Positions 17,385-25,147 of a stretch of 40,783 bases of DNA are shown here, in pieces. The DNA is from Streptomyces jumonjinensis. GTDB taxonomy: Bacteria > Actinomycetota > Actinomycetes > Streptomycetales > Streptomycetaceae. Position numbers and translations under genes: made by a program. Below the pieces are notes generated by a model that saw only the letters and a program-made list of their open reading frames with translations, had not been told where the DNA came from and did not search any database. Numbering within the stretch: the first letter of the stretch is position 1; the number at the start of each line of letters is the position of its first letter. Where the stretch lies: the NCBI RefSeq assembly GCF_009600885.1, contig NZ_VCLA01000160.1, positions 39,447-80,229 of the forward strand. Reading direction: 5' to 3'.

Positions 17385-18475
17385 AGGCGCTGGAGGCGCT
17401 CGGGCTCGCGGTGGGCCGCCACCGCGCGCCCGATCTCCTCGTCCAGCAGATCGTGGTCGACGGCGATCGCCGCCGCCGAGCCCATTCCGGCCGCCGTGAT
17501 CACCTGGGCCCGGCGGTCGGCGACATTGCCCACCGCCCACACCCCGGGCACGGAGGTCCGGCCCGACGCGTCGACGACCACCCAGCCGTCGGCGTCCCGG
17601 GCACAGCCGAGCGCGGTCAGCGGACCGTCCTGGGGCGTCATGCGCGGCACGACGAAGACCGCGCTGCGGGGCTCCACCCGGCCCCCGGCGAGCTCGACCC
17701 CGCGGAGCCGGTCGCCGTCCGCCACCAGCCGTGCGACCCTGCCTCCGGCGATCCGCACCCCCCGGGCGGCCAGCCGCTCGCGCTCCCCGCCGGTCGGCTC
17801 CAGGGTGTGCGGGAAGAACACGACATCGTCCGACCAGCGCCGCAGCAGCAGGGCCTGACCGACCGCGCCCGGGTGGGAGCCGAGCACCCCGAGGGGGCGG
17901 TCGCGTACCTCGTAGCCGTGGCAGTACGGGCAGTGCAGCACATCCTTGCCCCACCGTTCGCGTACGCCGGGGATGTCCGGCAGCTCGTCATGGAGCCCGG
18001 TCGCCATCAGCACCCGGCGGGCCCTGAGGACCGACCCGTCCGCCAGTCCCACCAGAAAGCCGGGGGCGATGTGCTCCACCCGGGCCCGGATCGTCTCCAC
18101 CCCGTATCCGGCCGCCTCGGCCCGGCCGGTCTCCAGCAGCGCCCCGGGGGACATCCCGTCCCGGGAGAGAAAGCCACGCAGCCGCGCGGCGGGGGCGTTC
18201 CTCGGGGCCCCGGCGTCGACGACGGCGACCCGGCGGCGGGCCCGGCCGAGCACCAGGGCGGCGCTGAGGCCGGCCGGGCCCCCGCCGACGATGACGACGT
18301 CGTACGGGGCGGCCATGCCTTCTCCCTCTCGGGGGGCGTCCCTTCGGGGGGCGTCCCTTCGGGGGGCGCTGGTCGCCGCCTCGCCGCTCACCGCCTCGCC
18401 GCTCGCCGTGCCTGCGTCCACCGTGCCGCCGTCCGCCGTGCTCTGCTCTGTCGCACTGTGCTCTGTCGCGCTCAT
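17381..18475 (-). CDS. Thioredoxin-reductase-like FAD/NAD(P)-dependent oxidoreductase
   Basis: 364 aa from ATG 18475, which has an excellent GGAGGTGAT ribosome site. After a 53-residue low-complexity extension (Ser/Ala/Glu/Thr, then RRDAPRRDAPR) comes the FAD Rossmann motif DVVIVGGGPAGLSAAL, the redox-active CPYCHGYE, a second nucleotide fold (GVLGSHPGAVGQALLL) and the closing GVWAVGNVADRRAQVITAAGMGSAAA. It resembles stand-alone pyridine-nucleotide-disulfide reductases without a thioredoxin partner nearby. The extension is encoded by 15-bp tandem repeats (18340-18370) and may be recent or removable; ATG 18316 would give a standard-size enzyme. Divergent from the XRE-cupin regulator across a dyad operator. 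Confidence 0.85.
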   Translation of the reverse strand: MSATEHSATEQSTADGGTVDAGTASGEAVSGEAATSAPRRDAPRRDAPREGEGMAAPYDVVIVGGGPAGLSAALVLGRARRRVAVVDAGAPRNAPAARLRGFLSRDGMSPGALLETGRAEAAGYGVETIRARVEHIAPGFLVGLADGSVLRARRVLMATGLHDELPDIPGVRERWGKDVLHCPYCHGYEVRDRPLGVLGSHPGAVGQALLLRRWSDDVVFFPHTLEPTGGERERLAARGVRIAGGRVARLVADGDRLRGVELAGGRVEPRSAVFVVPRMTPQDGPLTALGCARDADGWVVVDASGRTSVPGVWAVGNVADRRAQVITAAGMGSAAAIAVDHDLLDEEIGRAVAAHREPERLQRL

Positions 18476-18511
18476 GGGCGATCACCTCCGCGCTCAGCGT
18501 GCGACCGGCAT

Positions 18512-18545
18512 CCCGAAAGCGGCAAACAATGTTGCCGTTTCCGGG
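18512..18545. promoter_or_regulatory. Dyad operator between flavoprotein and XRE-cupin genes
   Basis: 14-nt arms matching at 12 of 14 positions surround ACAATG: CCCGAAAGCGGCAA (18512-18525) and TTGCCGTTTCCGGG (18532-18545), with perfect inner arms CGGCAA/TTGCCG. It is centred in the 92-bp divergent gap and is the natural site for the regulator encoded at 18568. Confidence 0.6.
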
Positions 18546-18567
18546 ACAGGCGAGGTGCAATGGCCCG

Positions 18568-19209
18568 GTGGAGCACTCACCAGACATCGCCCGGTCCCTG
18601 GCCGGGGTCGGCCCCCGGCTCAGGGAGCTGCGCGCCCGGCGCGCGATGACCCTCGCCGCCCTCTCCGACGCCACCGGCATCTCCAAGAGCACCCTCTCCC
18701 GGCTGGAGTCCGGCAGCCGCCGCCCCAGCCTGGAGCTGCTGCTGCCGATCTCCCAGACCTATCAGGTCCCGCTGGACGAGCTGATCGACGCTCCCGAGGT
18801 CGGCGATCCGCGCGTCCGGCTGACGCCCCGGAGGGTCAACGGCAGCGTCGTGCTGCCGCTGACCCGGCAGCCCGGCCCGCTCCAGGCGTACAAGATGGTC
18901 ATTCCGGTCACCCGGAGCACTCCCGAGCTCTGCACCCATGAGGGGTACGAGTGGTTCTATGTGCTCGCCGGGCGGCTGCGGCTGGTGCTGTCCGACCGCG
19001 ATCTGGTGCTGGGCGCAGGGGAGGCTGCCGAGTTCGACACCCGGGTGCCGCACTGGTTCGGCAGCACCGGCGACGGGCCGGTCGAGCTGCTCAGCCTCTT
19101 CGGCCGCCAAGGCGAGCGGATGCATGTCCGGGCCAGGCCCGGGGGCGGGTCGCGGAGCGAGGCCGGGGCCGCGACTGAGGACGAGGCCGGGGGCGGGGAC
19201 GGCAGCTGA
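18568..19209 (+). CDS. XRE-family regulator with C-terminal cupin domain
   Basis: 213 aa from GTG 18568 (VEHSPDIARSLAGVGPRLREL); the frame extends upstream to 18499 but would cross the operator. HTH at residues 12-68 (MTLAALSDATGISKSTLSRLESGSRRPSLELLLPIS). Cupin_2 barrel at about 100-190 (KMVIPVTR, EGYEWFYVLAGRLRLVLSDRDLVLGAGEAAEFDTRVPHWFGSTG), including the usual E and H metal-ligand positions. The last 25 residues are Gly/Glu-rich and disordered. This architecture typically senses a small molecule and represses the divergent oxidoreductase. Confidence 0.85.
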   Translation: MEHSPDIARSLAGVGPRLRELRARRAMTLAALSDATGISKSTLSRLESGSRRPSLELLLPISQTYQVPLDELIDAPEVGDPRVRLTPRRVNGSVVLPLTRQPGPLQAYKMVIPVTRSTPELCTHEGYEWFYVLAGRLRLVLSDRDLVLGAGEAAEFDTRVPHWFGSTGDGPVELLSLFGRQGERMHVRARPGGGSRSEAGAATEDEAGGGDGS

Positions 19210-19349
19210 TCCGGGCGGGCGCCGTCGCCCGGCCGGGCGCGCACGGGATGCCGGGGCGGCTGCTTGACGGCAGGGTGACCTTCAGCGGGACTTCCCACGC
19301 CGGCCCCGCCCAGCCCCGCCCGGCCCCGCCCGACCCCGAAGGACGGCCC

Positions 19350-19691
19350 ATGTCCGTGACCCGTTACCGGATTCCCGCCTCCGTCGCCGGCGCCGCGCTG
19401 CTGGCCGTCGCCGCCACGGGCTGCTCCGGCCTCGGCCGCACGGCGGTGGGCACCATCATCTACAACACCTCCCAGCGCCACCCTGTCGTGGTGTCGAACC
19501 CCCTGGTCAGGGGCTGCCACCGGCTGGCCCCGCCGGGCGCGGTCAACCTGCACAACAACACTCTCGTCGATCTCGTGCTGTATCCGGCGGACGACTGCTC
19601 CGGCGGGAACACGGTCTACGTGGCGACGACGACCTCCGATGTCGTCGCGCCGGGCGCGGGCGCCTGGCGGAGCTACACCACGGTCCACTGA
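19350..19691 (+). CDS. Small putative lipoprotein
   Basis: 113 aa from ATG 19350 (GAAGGA 8 nt upstream). Lipoprotein signal: RYR, hydrophobic IPASVAGAALLAVA, lipobox ATGC with Cys at residue 25. The mature part has two further Cys (VRGCHRL, ADDCSGG), likely a disulfide, and beta-like segments such as NLHNNTLVDLVLYPADDC. No family recognised. Single gene. Confidence 0.65.
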   Translation: MSVTRYRIPASVAGAALLAVAATGCSGLGRTAVGTIIYNTSQRHPVVVSNPLVRGCHRLAPPGAVNLHNNTLVDLVLYPADDCSGGNTVYVATTTSDVVAPGAGAWRSYTTVH

Positions 19692-19811
19692 CCGGCCGTA
19701 CGGGCGGCGGGAACCGCGTACCGTCCTCGCGCGTTCGCCGGGTGTACCGGGCCGGGCCGGCCCTGTTCGGCTCCGGCCCGTCATGACCCCGGGATCCCGC
19801 GAGGACTGCGC

Positions 19812-20375
19812 ATGTTCGACTTCACCGACCCCATCACGACCGAGCGGCTGATACTCCGCCCGTTCGCCGAGCGCGACGAGGAGGACATGCTGGAGTTCGA
19901 GTCGCGCGACGATGTGGCCCGCTATCTCTTCAACGAGCCCCGCGACCGCGCGGACAACGCCCGGGAGCTCGCCGTCCGGATGACCCGTACGTCCCTGCGC
20001 AAGGAGAAGGACGACCTGGTCGCGGCCGTCGAGCTGGAGGGCAAGGTCATCGGCTATGTGCTGCTCGTCTGGCTGAGCGAGGAGCACCGGCAGGGCGAGT
20101 TCGGCTATGTCCTCCACCCCGGCTTCGGGGGCAGGGGGTATGCCACGGAGGCCGCGGTGGAAATGCTCCGCGTCGGCTTCGAGCGCCTGGGGCTGCACCG
20201 GATCATCGGCCGCTGCGACCCCCGCAACACCGGTTCCGCCCGGGTCATGGAGCGGCTGGGGATGCGCAAGGAGGCCCATTTCGTGGAGTCCGAGATCTTC
20301 AAAGGCGAGTGGGGCGGGGAGCTGCACTACGCCATGCTCGCCTCGGAGTGGCGGGCCGCCCACGGCACGGGCTGA
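19812..20375 (+). CDS. GNAT N-acetyltransferase (RimJ/RimL-like)
   Basis: 187 aa from ATG 19812 (GAGGA upstream). Starts with the Acetyltransf_3 opening ITTERLILRPFAERDEEDMLEF. The acetyl-CoA motif is seen as FGYVLHPGFGGRGYATEAAVEML, then the LHRIIGRCDPRNTGSARVMERLGMRKEAHF block. Transfers acetyl from acetyl-CoA to an amino group; the substrate (protein N-terminus, antibiotic or metabolite) is not apparent. Monocistronic, followed by an elaborate repeat hairpin. Confidence 0.9.
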   Translation: MFDFTDPITTERLILRPFAERDEEDMLEFESRDDVARYLFNEPRDRADNARELAVRMTRTSLRKEKDDLVAAVELEGKVIGYVLLVWLSEEHRQGEFGYVLHPGFGGRGYATEAAVEMLRVGFERLGLHRIIGRCDPRNTGSARVMERLGMRKEAHFVESEIFKGEWGGELHYAMLASEWRAAHGTG

Positions 20376-20385
20376 ACCACCGGCA

Positions 20386-20468
20386 CGCCGTGGCCGGGCC
20401 CGTGAAAGGGCTGCGGGCCCGTGAAAGGCCCCCGGGCCCGCGAAACGCCCCCGGGCCCGGCCACGGCG
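20386..20468. repeat. 19-bp tandem repeats inside a 17-bp inverted repeat (probable terminator)
   Basis: GGGCCCG occurs four times at exactly 19-bp steps (20396, 20415, 20434, 20453), three followed by TGAAAGG, TGAAAGG and CGAAACG. The whole block is bracketed by perfect 17-bp arms, CGCCGTGGCCGGGCCCG (20386-20402) and its complement (20452-20468). Its place just after the GNAT stop suggests termination with alternative stems. Confidence 0.65.
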
Positions 20469-20577
20469 CTTCACCTTCTGCCCTATGCACGGATGCGCCC
20501 TATATAAGTTTCCGTTCAACCTGCCTCCCGGCGTGGGAAGTTGTCCTTTCGCCTGCCCATCCGGCTATCATCACGAC

Positions 20578-21129
20578 ATGATTACGGCGCGGTCACCCCT
20601 GGGTGTTCTGCGGACCCGGGGATTTCGGCGTCCGCTGCACATCATGTGGCTGACCCTGCTGGCGCTCGGCCTGATGTACGCCCATGGCATCGGCGGCGAG
20701 AACTCCGCCCACCATCTGTCCAGCGCCGCATTTTCGAGCATTGATTCCGGCCATTCTCCGACCGGTTCCGGCCGTATCGGAAATCCCGGCGACTTCAGCG
20801 CCGGCGGCTTCAGTGCCGGTGACTTCAGTGCCGGTGACTTCAGCGCCGGCGGCGTCGACGGCTTCGGCCCCGCGACCGCCGCCGATCCGGCGCTCCGGTC
20901 CGCCCCGGGGGCCCACGAGGGCCATCACCGGGGCGGCTCGGCCCATCCGGTCGAGCAGTGCATGCCGCAACAGCCCCAACTCACCGTCACCCAGCAGGTT
21001 CCCGGTTCGGACGGGCTCGGCCAGAGCGACGCGCGCGGCCGGGCGGACCAGCGCCCGGAGCGTTCCGACGCCCGCGACGCCACCTCCGCGCCCGCCTGTC
21101 CGAGAGCGACGGGCATTCTCCGGATCTAG
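20578..21129 (+). CDS. DUF6153-like membrane-anchored or secreted protein
   Basis: 183 aa from ATG 20578. One N-terminal hydrophobic helix (RPLHIMWLTLLALGLMYAHGI) and a His/Gly-rich outer part with HEGHHRGG, one Cys in VEQCMPQQ and one in APACPRATG, and the terminal LRI typical of DUF6153, whose members have no known function. Residues 72-91 contain four FSAG[GD] pentapeptides from a 15-bp DNA tandem repeat. A TATAAG box stands 70 bp before the start. The His-rich region could bind metal, but this is inference. Confidence 0.6.
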   Translation: MITARSPLGVLRTRGFRRPLHIMWLTLLALGLMYAHGIGGENSAHHLSSAAFSSIDSGHSPTGSGRIGNPGDFSAGGFSAGDFSAGDFSAGGVDGFGPATAADPALRSAPGAHEGHHRGGSAHPVEQCMPQQPQLTVTQQVPGSDGLGQSDARGRADQRPERSDARDATSAPACPRATGILRI

Positions 21130-21394
21130 GCCCCGGGGTCCGATCCCACGCCGATCGACACCCGTTGAGCCACCCGCCGATCCCGCCTCGCCGATTTCAC
21201 GCATGCCGACGGCACATAAGTCCGTGTCATGTGTGCCCGCAGGGCCGTATCGGTATCACCCCCGGAAATCCGGACAACCGCACCCCTAAGGTTTCCGGAC
21301 ACTTTCAACGGAATTCTCGACGGCGCACACCCCTGCCTGACTCCGCCCCTTCTCCCCCGGAATACCGGGAGAGAAGGCGATGCCCGGAGGAACC

Positions 21395-21850
21395 GTGCCG
21401 TTTCCCTCTCCTATGTTTTCGGCCATTGCCCATGGGCGAATGCGCACCCTTCTCACCGCCTGCGTTCTCGCCGCCCTGACCGTCACCGCGCTCGGCTGTG
21501 CCGCCCATCCACGGCCGACGAGCCATGTCCGCACCGAGACCCCGCCACGGACCACGGGCCAAGTCCACACCGAGGCCCCGCCACGGACCACGGCCGAGAC
21601 CGTCGGCCACACCGCACCACCGCCCGGCTCCGGCTCCGGCTGCGCCCCGGACTCCCGCGCTCCGAAGGCGGCCCCGGGCAGCGCGGCGCCCCGGGTGCTC
21701 CCGCCCGGCGGGCCTCCCGCGCGGGCCCGCACCGGGTCCGCCGCGGACCGGGCGCGGACACCGGCGGCGCGTCTCATCCGGCCGCCGGGGGCCGGACCGC
21801 CGAGAACCGGGCGCGTCACCCTCACCGCCGTCTGCCGCTGGCTGATCTAG
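21395..21850 (+). CDS. Small putative lipoprotein, Pro/Thr-rich
   Basis: 151 aa from GTG 21395, chosen for the GGAGGA box 4-5 nt upstream; ATG 21440 is an alternative that begins right at the signal peptide. Signal: MRTLLTACVLAALTVTALGC with lipobox TALGC. The mature chain is low-complexity, with a twofold repeat V(R/H)TE(T/A)PPRTT and Pro/Gly/Ala stretches, and ends TLTAVCRWLI. It lies 73 bp before the PLP synthase gene on the same strand and may belong to that operon. No function can be assigned. Confidence 0.5.
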   Translation: MPFPSPMFSAIAHGRMRTLLTACVLAALTVTALGCAAHPRPTSHVRTETPPRTTGQVHTEAPPRTTAETVGHTAPPPGSGSGCAPDSRAPKAAPGSAAPRVLPPGGPPARARTGSAADRARTPAARLIRPPGAGPPRTGRVTLTAVCRWLI

Positions 21851-21923
21851 GCCGTGCGCGCGCCGGGCCCCGCCCCGGCCGCCGTCCGCCTCCCCAGCCA
21901 CCCCTCACACGAGAGCCGAGACG

Positions 21924-23135
21924 ATGTCCTCTTCTCTGACCGACACCACACCCCCCACCGGCCCGGGGTCCGCGCCCGCCGCGCCCGCCGCCCGGACCAC
22001 CCGTACCGCCCTGTCCGGCCTGGTCGGCGACACCCCGCTGCTCAGGGTCACCGAGCCCTTCGCCCCGGGCGACCGGGGCTTCTGGGCCAAGCTGGAGGGC
22101 TTCAACCCCGGCGGCATCAAGGACCGCCCCGGACTCCATATGGTCGAACGCGCCCGCGCCCGGGGCGACTTGCGGCCCGGCGGCCGGATCATCGAGTCCA
22201 CCAGCGGCACCCTCGGGCTGGGGCTCGCGCTCGCCGCGATGGTCTACGGCCACCCCGTCACCCTGGTCACCGACCCCGGTCTGGAGATGTCCATGACCCG
22301 GCTGCTCACCGCGTACGGAGCCGAGGTCAACGTCGTGTCCGAACCCCACCCGACGGGCGGCTGGCAGCAGGCCCGCCGCGACCGGGTGACCCAGCTGCTG
22401 GAGCGGTACCCGGGCTCCTGGTGCCCCGATCAGTACAACAACCCCGACAACACCACCGCGTACACCCCGCTCGCCCTGGAACTCGCCGCCGAACTCGGCC
22501 ATATCGACGTGCTCGTGTGCAGCGTCGGCACCGGCGGCCACTCGGCGGGGGTCTCCCGGGTGCTGCGCCAGCTCTACCCCCAGCTGAAGCTGGTCGGCGT
22601 CGACACCATCGGCTCCACCATTTTCGGCCAGAGCGCCCGCCCCCGGCTGATGCGTGGCCTCGGCTCCAGCATCTATCCCCGCAATGTCGCCTACGACTCT
22701 TTCGACGAGGCCCACTGGGTGGCCCCCGCCGAAGCGGTGTGGACCTGCCGGCGGCTCGCGGCCTCGCACTACGCCACGGGCGGCTGGAGCGTGGGAGCGG
22801 TCGCCCTGGTCGCGGGCTGGCTCGCCCGGACCCTGCCCGCGGACACCCGGATCGCGGCGATCTTCCCGGACGGGCCGCAGCGCTATCTCGGCACGGTGTA
22901 CGACGACGACTACTGCGCCGCCCACGGTCTGCTGGACGCGCCGCCCGCCCCGGAGCCCGAGGTCATCGGCCGGGCCGACGAGAAGGAGGTCACCCGCTGG
23001 ACGCGGTGCGCGACCGTCGTCGACCCGCTGACCCTCCAAGCCGGAGCGGCCACCGCGAAGGACGGGGAGACCACCGCGCAGGACGGAGCGACCGCCGCGC
23101 AGGACGGGACGGCGCACAAGGGCAGGGGCCGGTGA
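21924..23135 (+). CDS. PLP-dependent cysteine synthase/cystathionine beta-synthase family protein
   Basis: 403 aa from ATG 21924 (CGAGAGCCGAGACG upstream). Fold-type II PLP enzyme: LVGDTPLLRV, PLP lysine K66 in NPGGIKDRPG, the substrate loop ESTSGTLGLGLAL at 91-103, and the phosphate-binding CSVGTGGHSAGVSRVL. The lysine motif has one residue fewer between NPxG and KDR than standard CysK, and the loop reads TSGTLG rather than TSGNTG, so the substrate may not be O-acetylserine/sulfide. The last 30 residues are a degenerate repeat (ATA[KQ]DG type). GTGA overlap with the MFS gene shows translational coupling: the product is probably exported by that transporter. Confidence 0.85.
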   Translation: MSSSLTDTTPPTGPGSAPAAPAARTTRTALSGLVGDTPLLRVTEPFAPGDRGFWAKLEGFNPGGIKDRPGLHMVERARARGDLRPGGRIIESTSGTLGLGLALAAMVYGHPVTLVTDPGLEMSMTRLLTAYGAEVNVVSEPHPTGGWQQARRDRVTQLLERYPGSWCPDQYNNPDNTTAYTPLALELAAELGHIDVLVCSVGTGGHSAGVSRVLRQLYPQLKLVGVDTIGSTIFGQSARPRLMRGLGSSIYPRNVAYDSFDEAHWVAPAEAVWTCRRLAASHYATGGWSVGAVALVAGWLARTLPADTRIAAIFPDGPQRYLGTVYDDDYCAAHGLLDAPPAPEPEVIGRADEKEVTRWTRCATVVDPLTLQAGAATAKDGETTAQDGATAAQDGTAHKGRGR

Positions 23136-24427
23136 AGGGCACGATCTCCCAGCTCCGCACCTACGAGCGGAGCGTCCAGCTCCTGATGGTCCACCAGTTC
23201 ACCATCAACCTCGGCTTCTACATGCTGATGCCGTATCTGGCCGCGCATCTCTCCGGCGGCCTCGGCCTGGCCGGCTGGGTCGTCGGACTGGTCCTCGGCG
23301 TACGGAACTTCAGCCAGCAGGGCATGTTCCTCATCGGCGGCACCCTCGCCGACCGGCTGGGCTACAAACCCCTGATCGTCGCCGGATGTCTGCTGCGCAC
23401 CGCCGGCTTCGCCGCCCTCGGCTTCGTGGACTCGCTGCCCGCGCTGCTGGCCGCGTCCGCCGCCACCGGACTGGCCGGCGCGCTCTTCAACCCCGCCGTA
23501 CGGGCCTATCTGGCGGCGGACGCCGGAGAGCGGCGGGTGGAGGCGTTCGCACTGTTCAACGTCTTCTACCAGGCGGGCATTCTGCTCGGCCCGCTGGTGG
23601 GAATGGCGCTGACCGGGGTCGACTTCCGGCTCACCTGTCTGGTCGCCGCCGTCGTCTTCGCGGTGCTCAGCATCGTCCAGATCCGCGCCCTGCCCGCCCG
23701 CCGGGGCGCGGCCGGGGCCGGGGACCGGCGGGAGAGCGTGCTCACCCAGTGGCGCGGAGTGTTCCGCAACCGGCCGTTCCTGCTGTTCGCGGCGGCCATG
23801 ACCGGCTCCTATGTGCTGACCTTCCAGGTCTATCTGGCGCTCCCGCTCGATGTGCGGCGGGTGGTCGGGGACGGCGGCTCCGGCACGGCGGCGGTCGCGC
23901 TGCTCTTCGCCGTGTCGGGGCTCGCCACGATCCTCTTCCAGACCAGGGTCACCGCCTGGTGCAAGGCCCGGATGGACCCCGGCCGGGCGCTCTCCCTGGG
24001 GCTGCTGACGATGGGGGCGGCCTTCACACCGCTCCTGGCGGCGACGGCCCTGCCGGTGCCGGAGGGCGGTACGGGCCGCTGGCTGCTCGCCGCGGCGCCG
24101 CCCGCGCTCGCCGCGCTGCTGCTCGCCCTGGGCACCATGATCGCGTACCCGTTCGAGATGGACACCATCGTCCGGCTCTCCGGCGACCGTCTGGTGGCCA
24201 CCCACTACGGGCTCTACAACACCATCTGCGGCGTGGGCATCACCCTGGGCAATCTGCTCACCGGAGCCGCGCTGGACGCGGCCCGGTCGGCGGGGGCGCC
24301 CGCGCTGCCCTGGCTCGCGCTGCTCGCGCTCGGTCTGCTGTGCGCGGCGGCGGTGGCCGGACTGCGCCGTACGGGACGGCTCGACCCGCCCGTACGGTCG
24401 CCCGCGCCGGAGCCGGAGACGGCCTGA
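23132..24427 (+). CDS. MFS transporter (drug/metabolite exporter)
   Basis: 431 aa from GTG 23132, overlapping the upstream stop by GTGA. Twelve hydrophobic segments; the MFS signature loop between helices 2 and 3 is visible as GGTLADRLGYKPLIVAG. Motif-C-like glycines appear in helix 5 (NVFYQAGILLGPLVGMAL). The loop between helices 6 and 7 is RRGAAGAGDRRESVLTQWRGVFRNRPF. Proton-driven export is the likely mode. Coupling to the PLP enzyme suggests it exports an amino acid or related product made by that enzyme. Confidence 0.9.
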   Translation: MKGTISQLRTYERSVQLLMVHQFTINLGFYMLMPYLAAHLSGGLGLAGWVVGLVLGVRNFSQQGMFLIGGTLADRLGYKPLIVAGCLLRTAGFAALGFVDSLPALLAASAATGLAGALFNPAVRAYLAADAGERRVEAFALFNVFYQAGILLGPLVGMALTGVDFRLTCLVAAVVFAVLSIVQIRALPARRGAAGAGDRRESVLTQWRGVFRNRPFLLFAAAMTGSYVLTFQVYLALPLDVRRVVGDGGSGTAAVALLFAVSGLATILFQTRVTAWCKARMDPGRALSLGLLTMGAAFTPLLAATALPVPEGGTGRWLLAAAPPALAALLLALGTMIAYPFEMDTIVRLSGDRLVATHYGLYNTICGVGITLGNLLTGAALDAARSAGAPALPWLALLALGLLCAAAVAGLRRTGRLDPPVRSPAPEPETA

Positions 24428-24487
24428 GGGCCTGAGGGCCTGAGGGCCTGAGGGCCCGGCCGGGAGGGCGACCTCCCGGCCGGGCCC
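24422..24487. terminator. GNRA-loop terminator preceded by GGCCTGAG repeats
   Basis: Four head-to-tail GGCCTGAG units run from 24421 through the MFS stop codon. They are followed by a perfect 16-bp hairpin: arm 24452-24467 (GGGCCCGGCCGGGAGG), loop GGCGA/GCGA, arm 24472-24487. It lies between convergent genes and can act on both strands. Confidence 0.8.
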
Positions 24488-24500
24488 TTCGCGTGAGCGT

Positions 24501-24905
24501 TTACTCCGGGCGGCCCTGCCAGCCCTGCTCGCGCAGCACTCCGGCCACATCCGGGGCCCGGTAGTGATCGCCCTTGAGGACCTTGCCGTCCGCCCTGAGC
24601 ACGGGGACTCCGTCCGGGCCCAGTTTGGACATATTGGCCCGGTGCACCTCGGCGATCACGGCGTCCAGATCGATGCCGTGGGCCAGCGCCGTGCCGTAGA
24701 CGACATAGACGACATCGGCCAGCTCATGCGCCAGGCTGTCGAGCGGCCCGTCGACGGCGACCTCGGCGACCTCGGCGGCCTCCTCGGCGAGCAGCTCCTG
24801 ACGGTGGGCGGCGAGCCGGGGCGGCAGCCGCACCGGGGTGTCGCGGGCGTCGAGCCCGAAGGCGCGGTGGAACTCGTGGACCAGGGCGGCGGGCGACTGC
24901 TGCAT
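24501..24905 (-). CDS. MazG-like nucleotide pyrophosphohydrolase
   Basis: 134 aa from ATG 24905. All-alpha NTP pyrophosphatase fold: metal site EEAAEVAEVA (EExxE type) near residues 43-50 and the second pair ELADVVYVVYG near 63-70. The end reads VPVLRADGKVLKGDHYRAPDVAGVL, as in actinomycete phosphoribosyl-ATP-diphosphatase-like proteins. Releases pyrophosphate from (d)NTPs or related nucleotides; house-cleaning is likely. Single gene, divergent from the H-lectin-like gene. Confidence 0.85.
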   Translation of the reverse strand: MQQSPAALVHEFHRAFGLDARDTPVRLPPRLAAHRQELLAEEAAEVAEVAVDGPLDSLAHELADVVYVVYGTALAHGIDLDAVIAEVHRANMSKLGPDGVPVLRADGKVLKGDHYRAPDVAGVLREQGWQGRPE

Positions 24906-24914
24906 CCGTCCGAC

Positions 24915-24940
24915 TGTACGCGTTCCGTTGTACGCGTTCC
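24915..24940. repeat. Direct repeat TGTACGCGTTCC in the MazG promoter region
   Basis: Two exact 12-bp copies at 24915-24926 and 24929-24940, 14 bp apart, 10 bp upstream of the MazG-like start. Position and spacing fit a binding site for a regulator or a promoter overlap. Confidence 0.45.
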
Positions 24941-25147
24941 CCGCCTGCGGAGGCCGGTCACCCGACGCTCGACGAATGCCCGTTCGGTATGACGAGAATC
25001 CGATCACTCGATCGCATGAGTCGCGCATGGATCGTTCCGGGCCGGAGCAGACCCCCCTTCGACCGCGCCGCCGAGGCACGCGGCCCGCGGCCTCCGGCCT
25101 CTGGCTCACGGCCGCCGGCTGCCAGCCTCCGAAGAGGGAGATTGATC

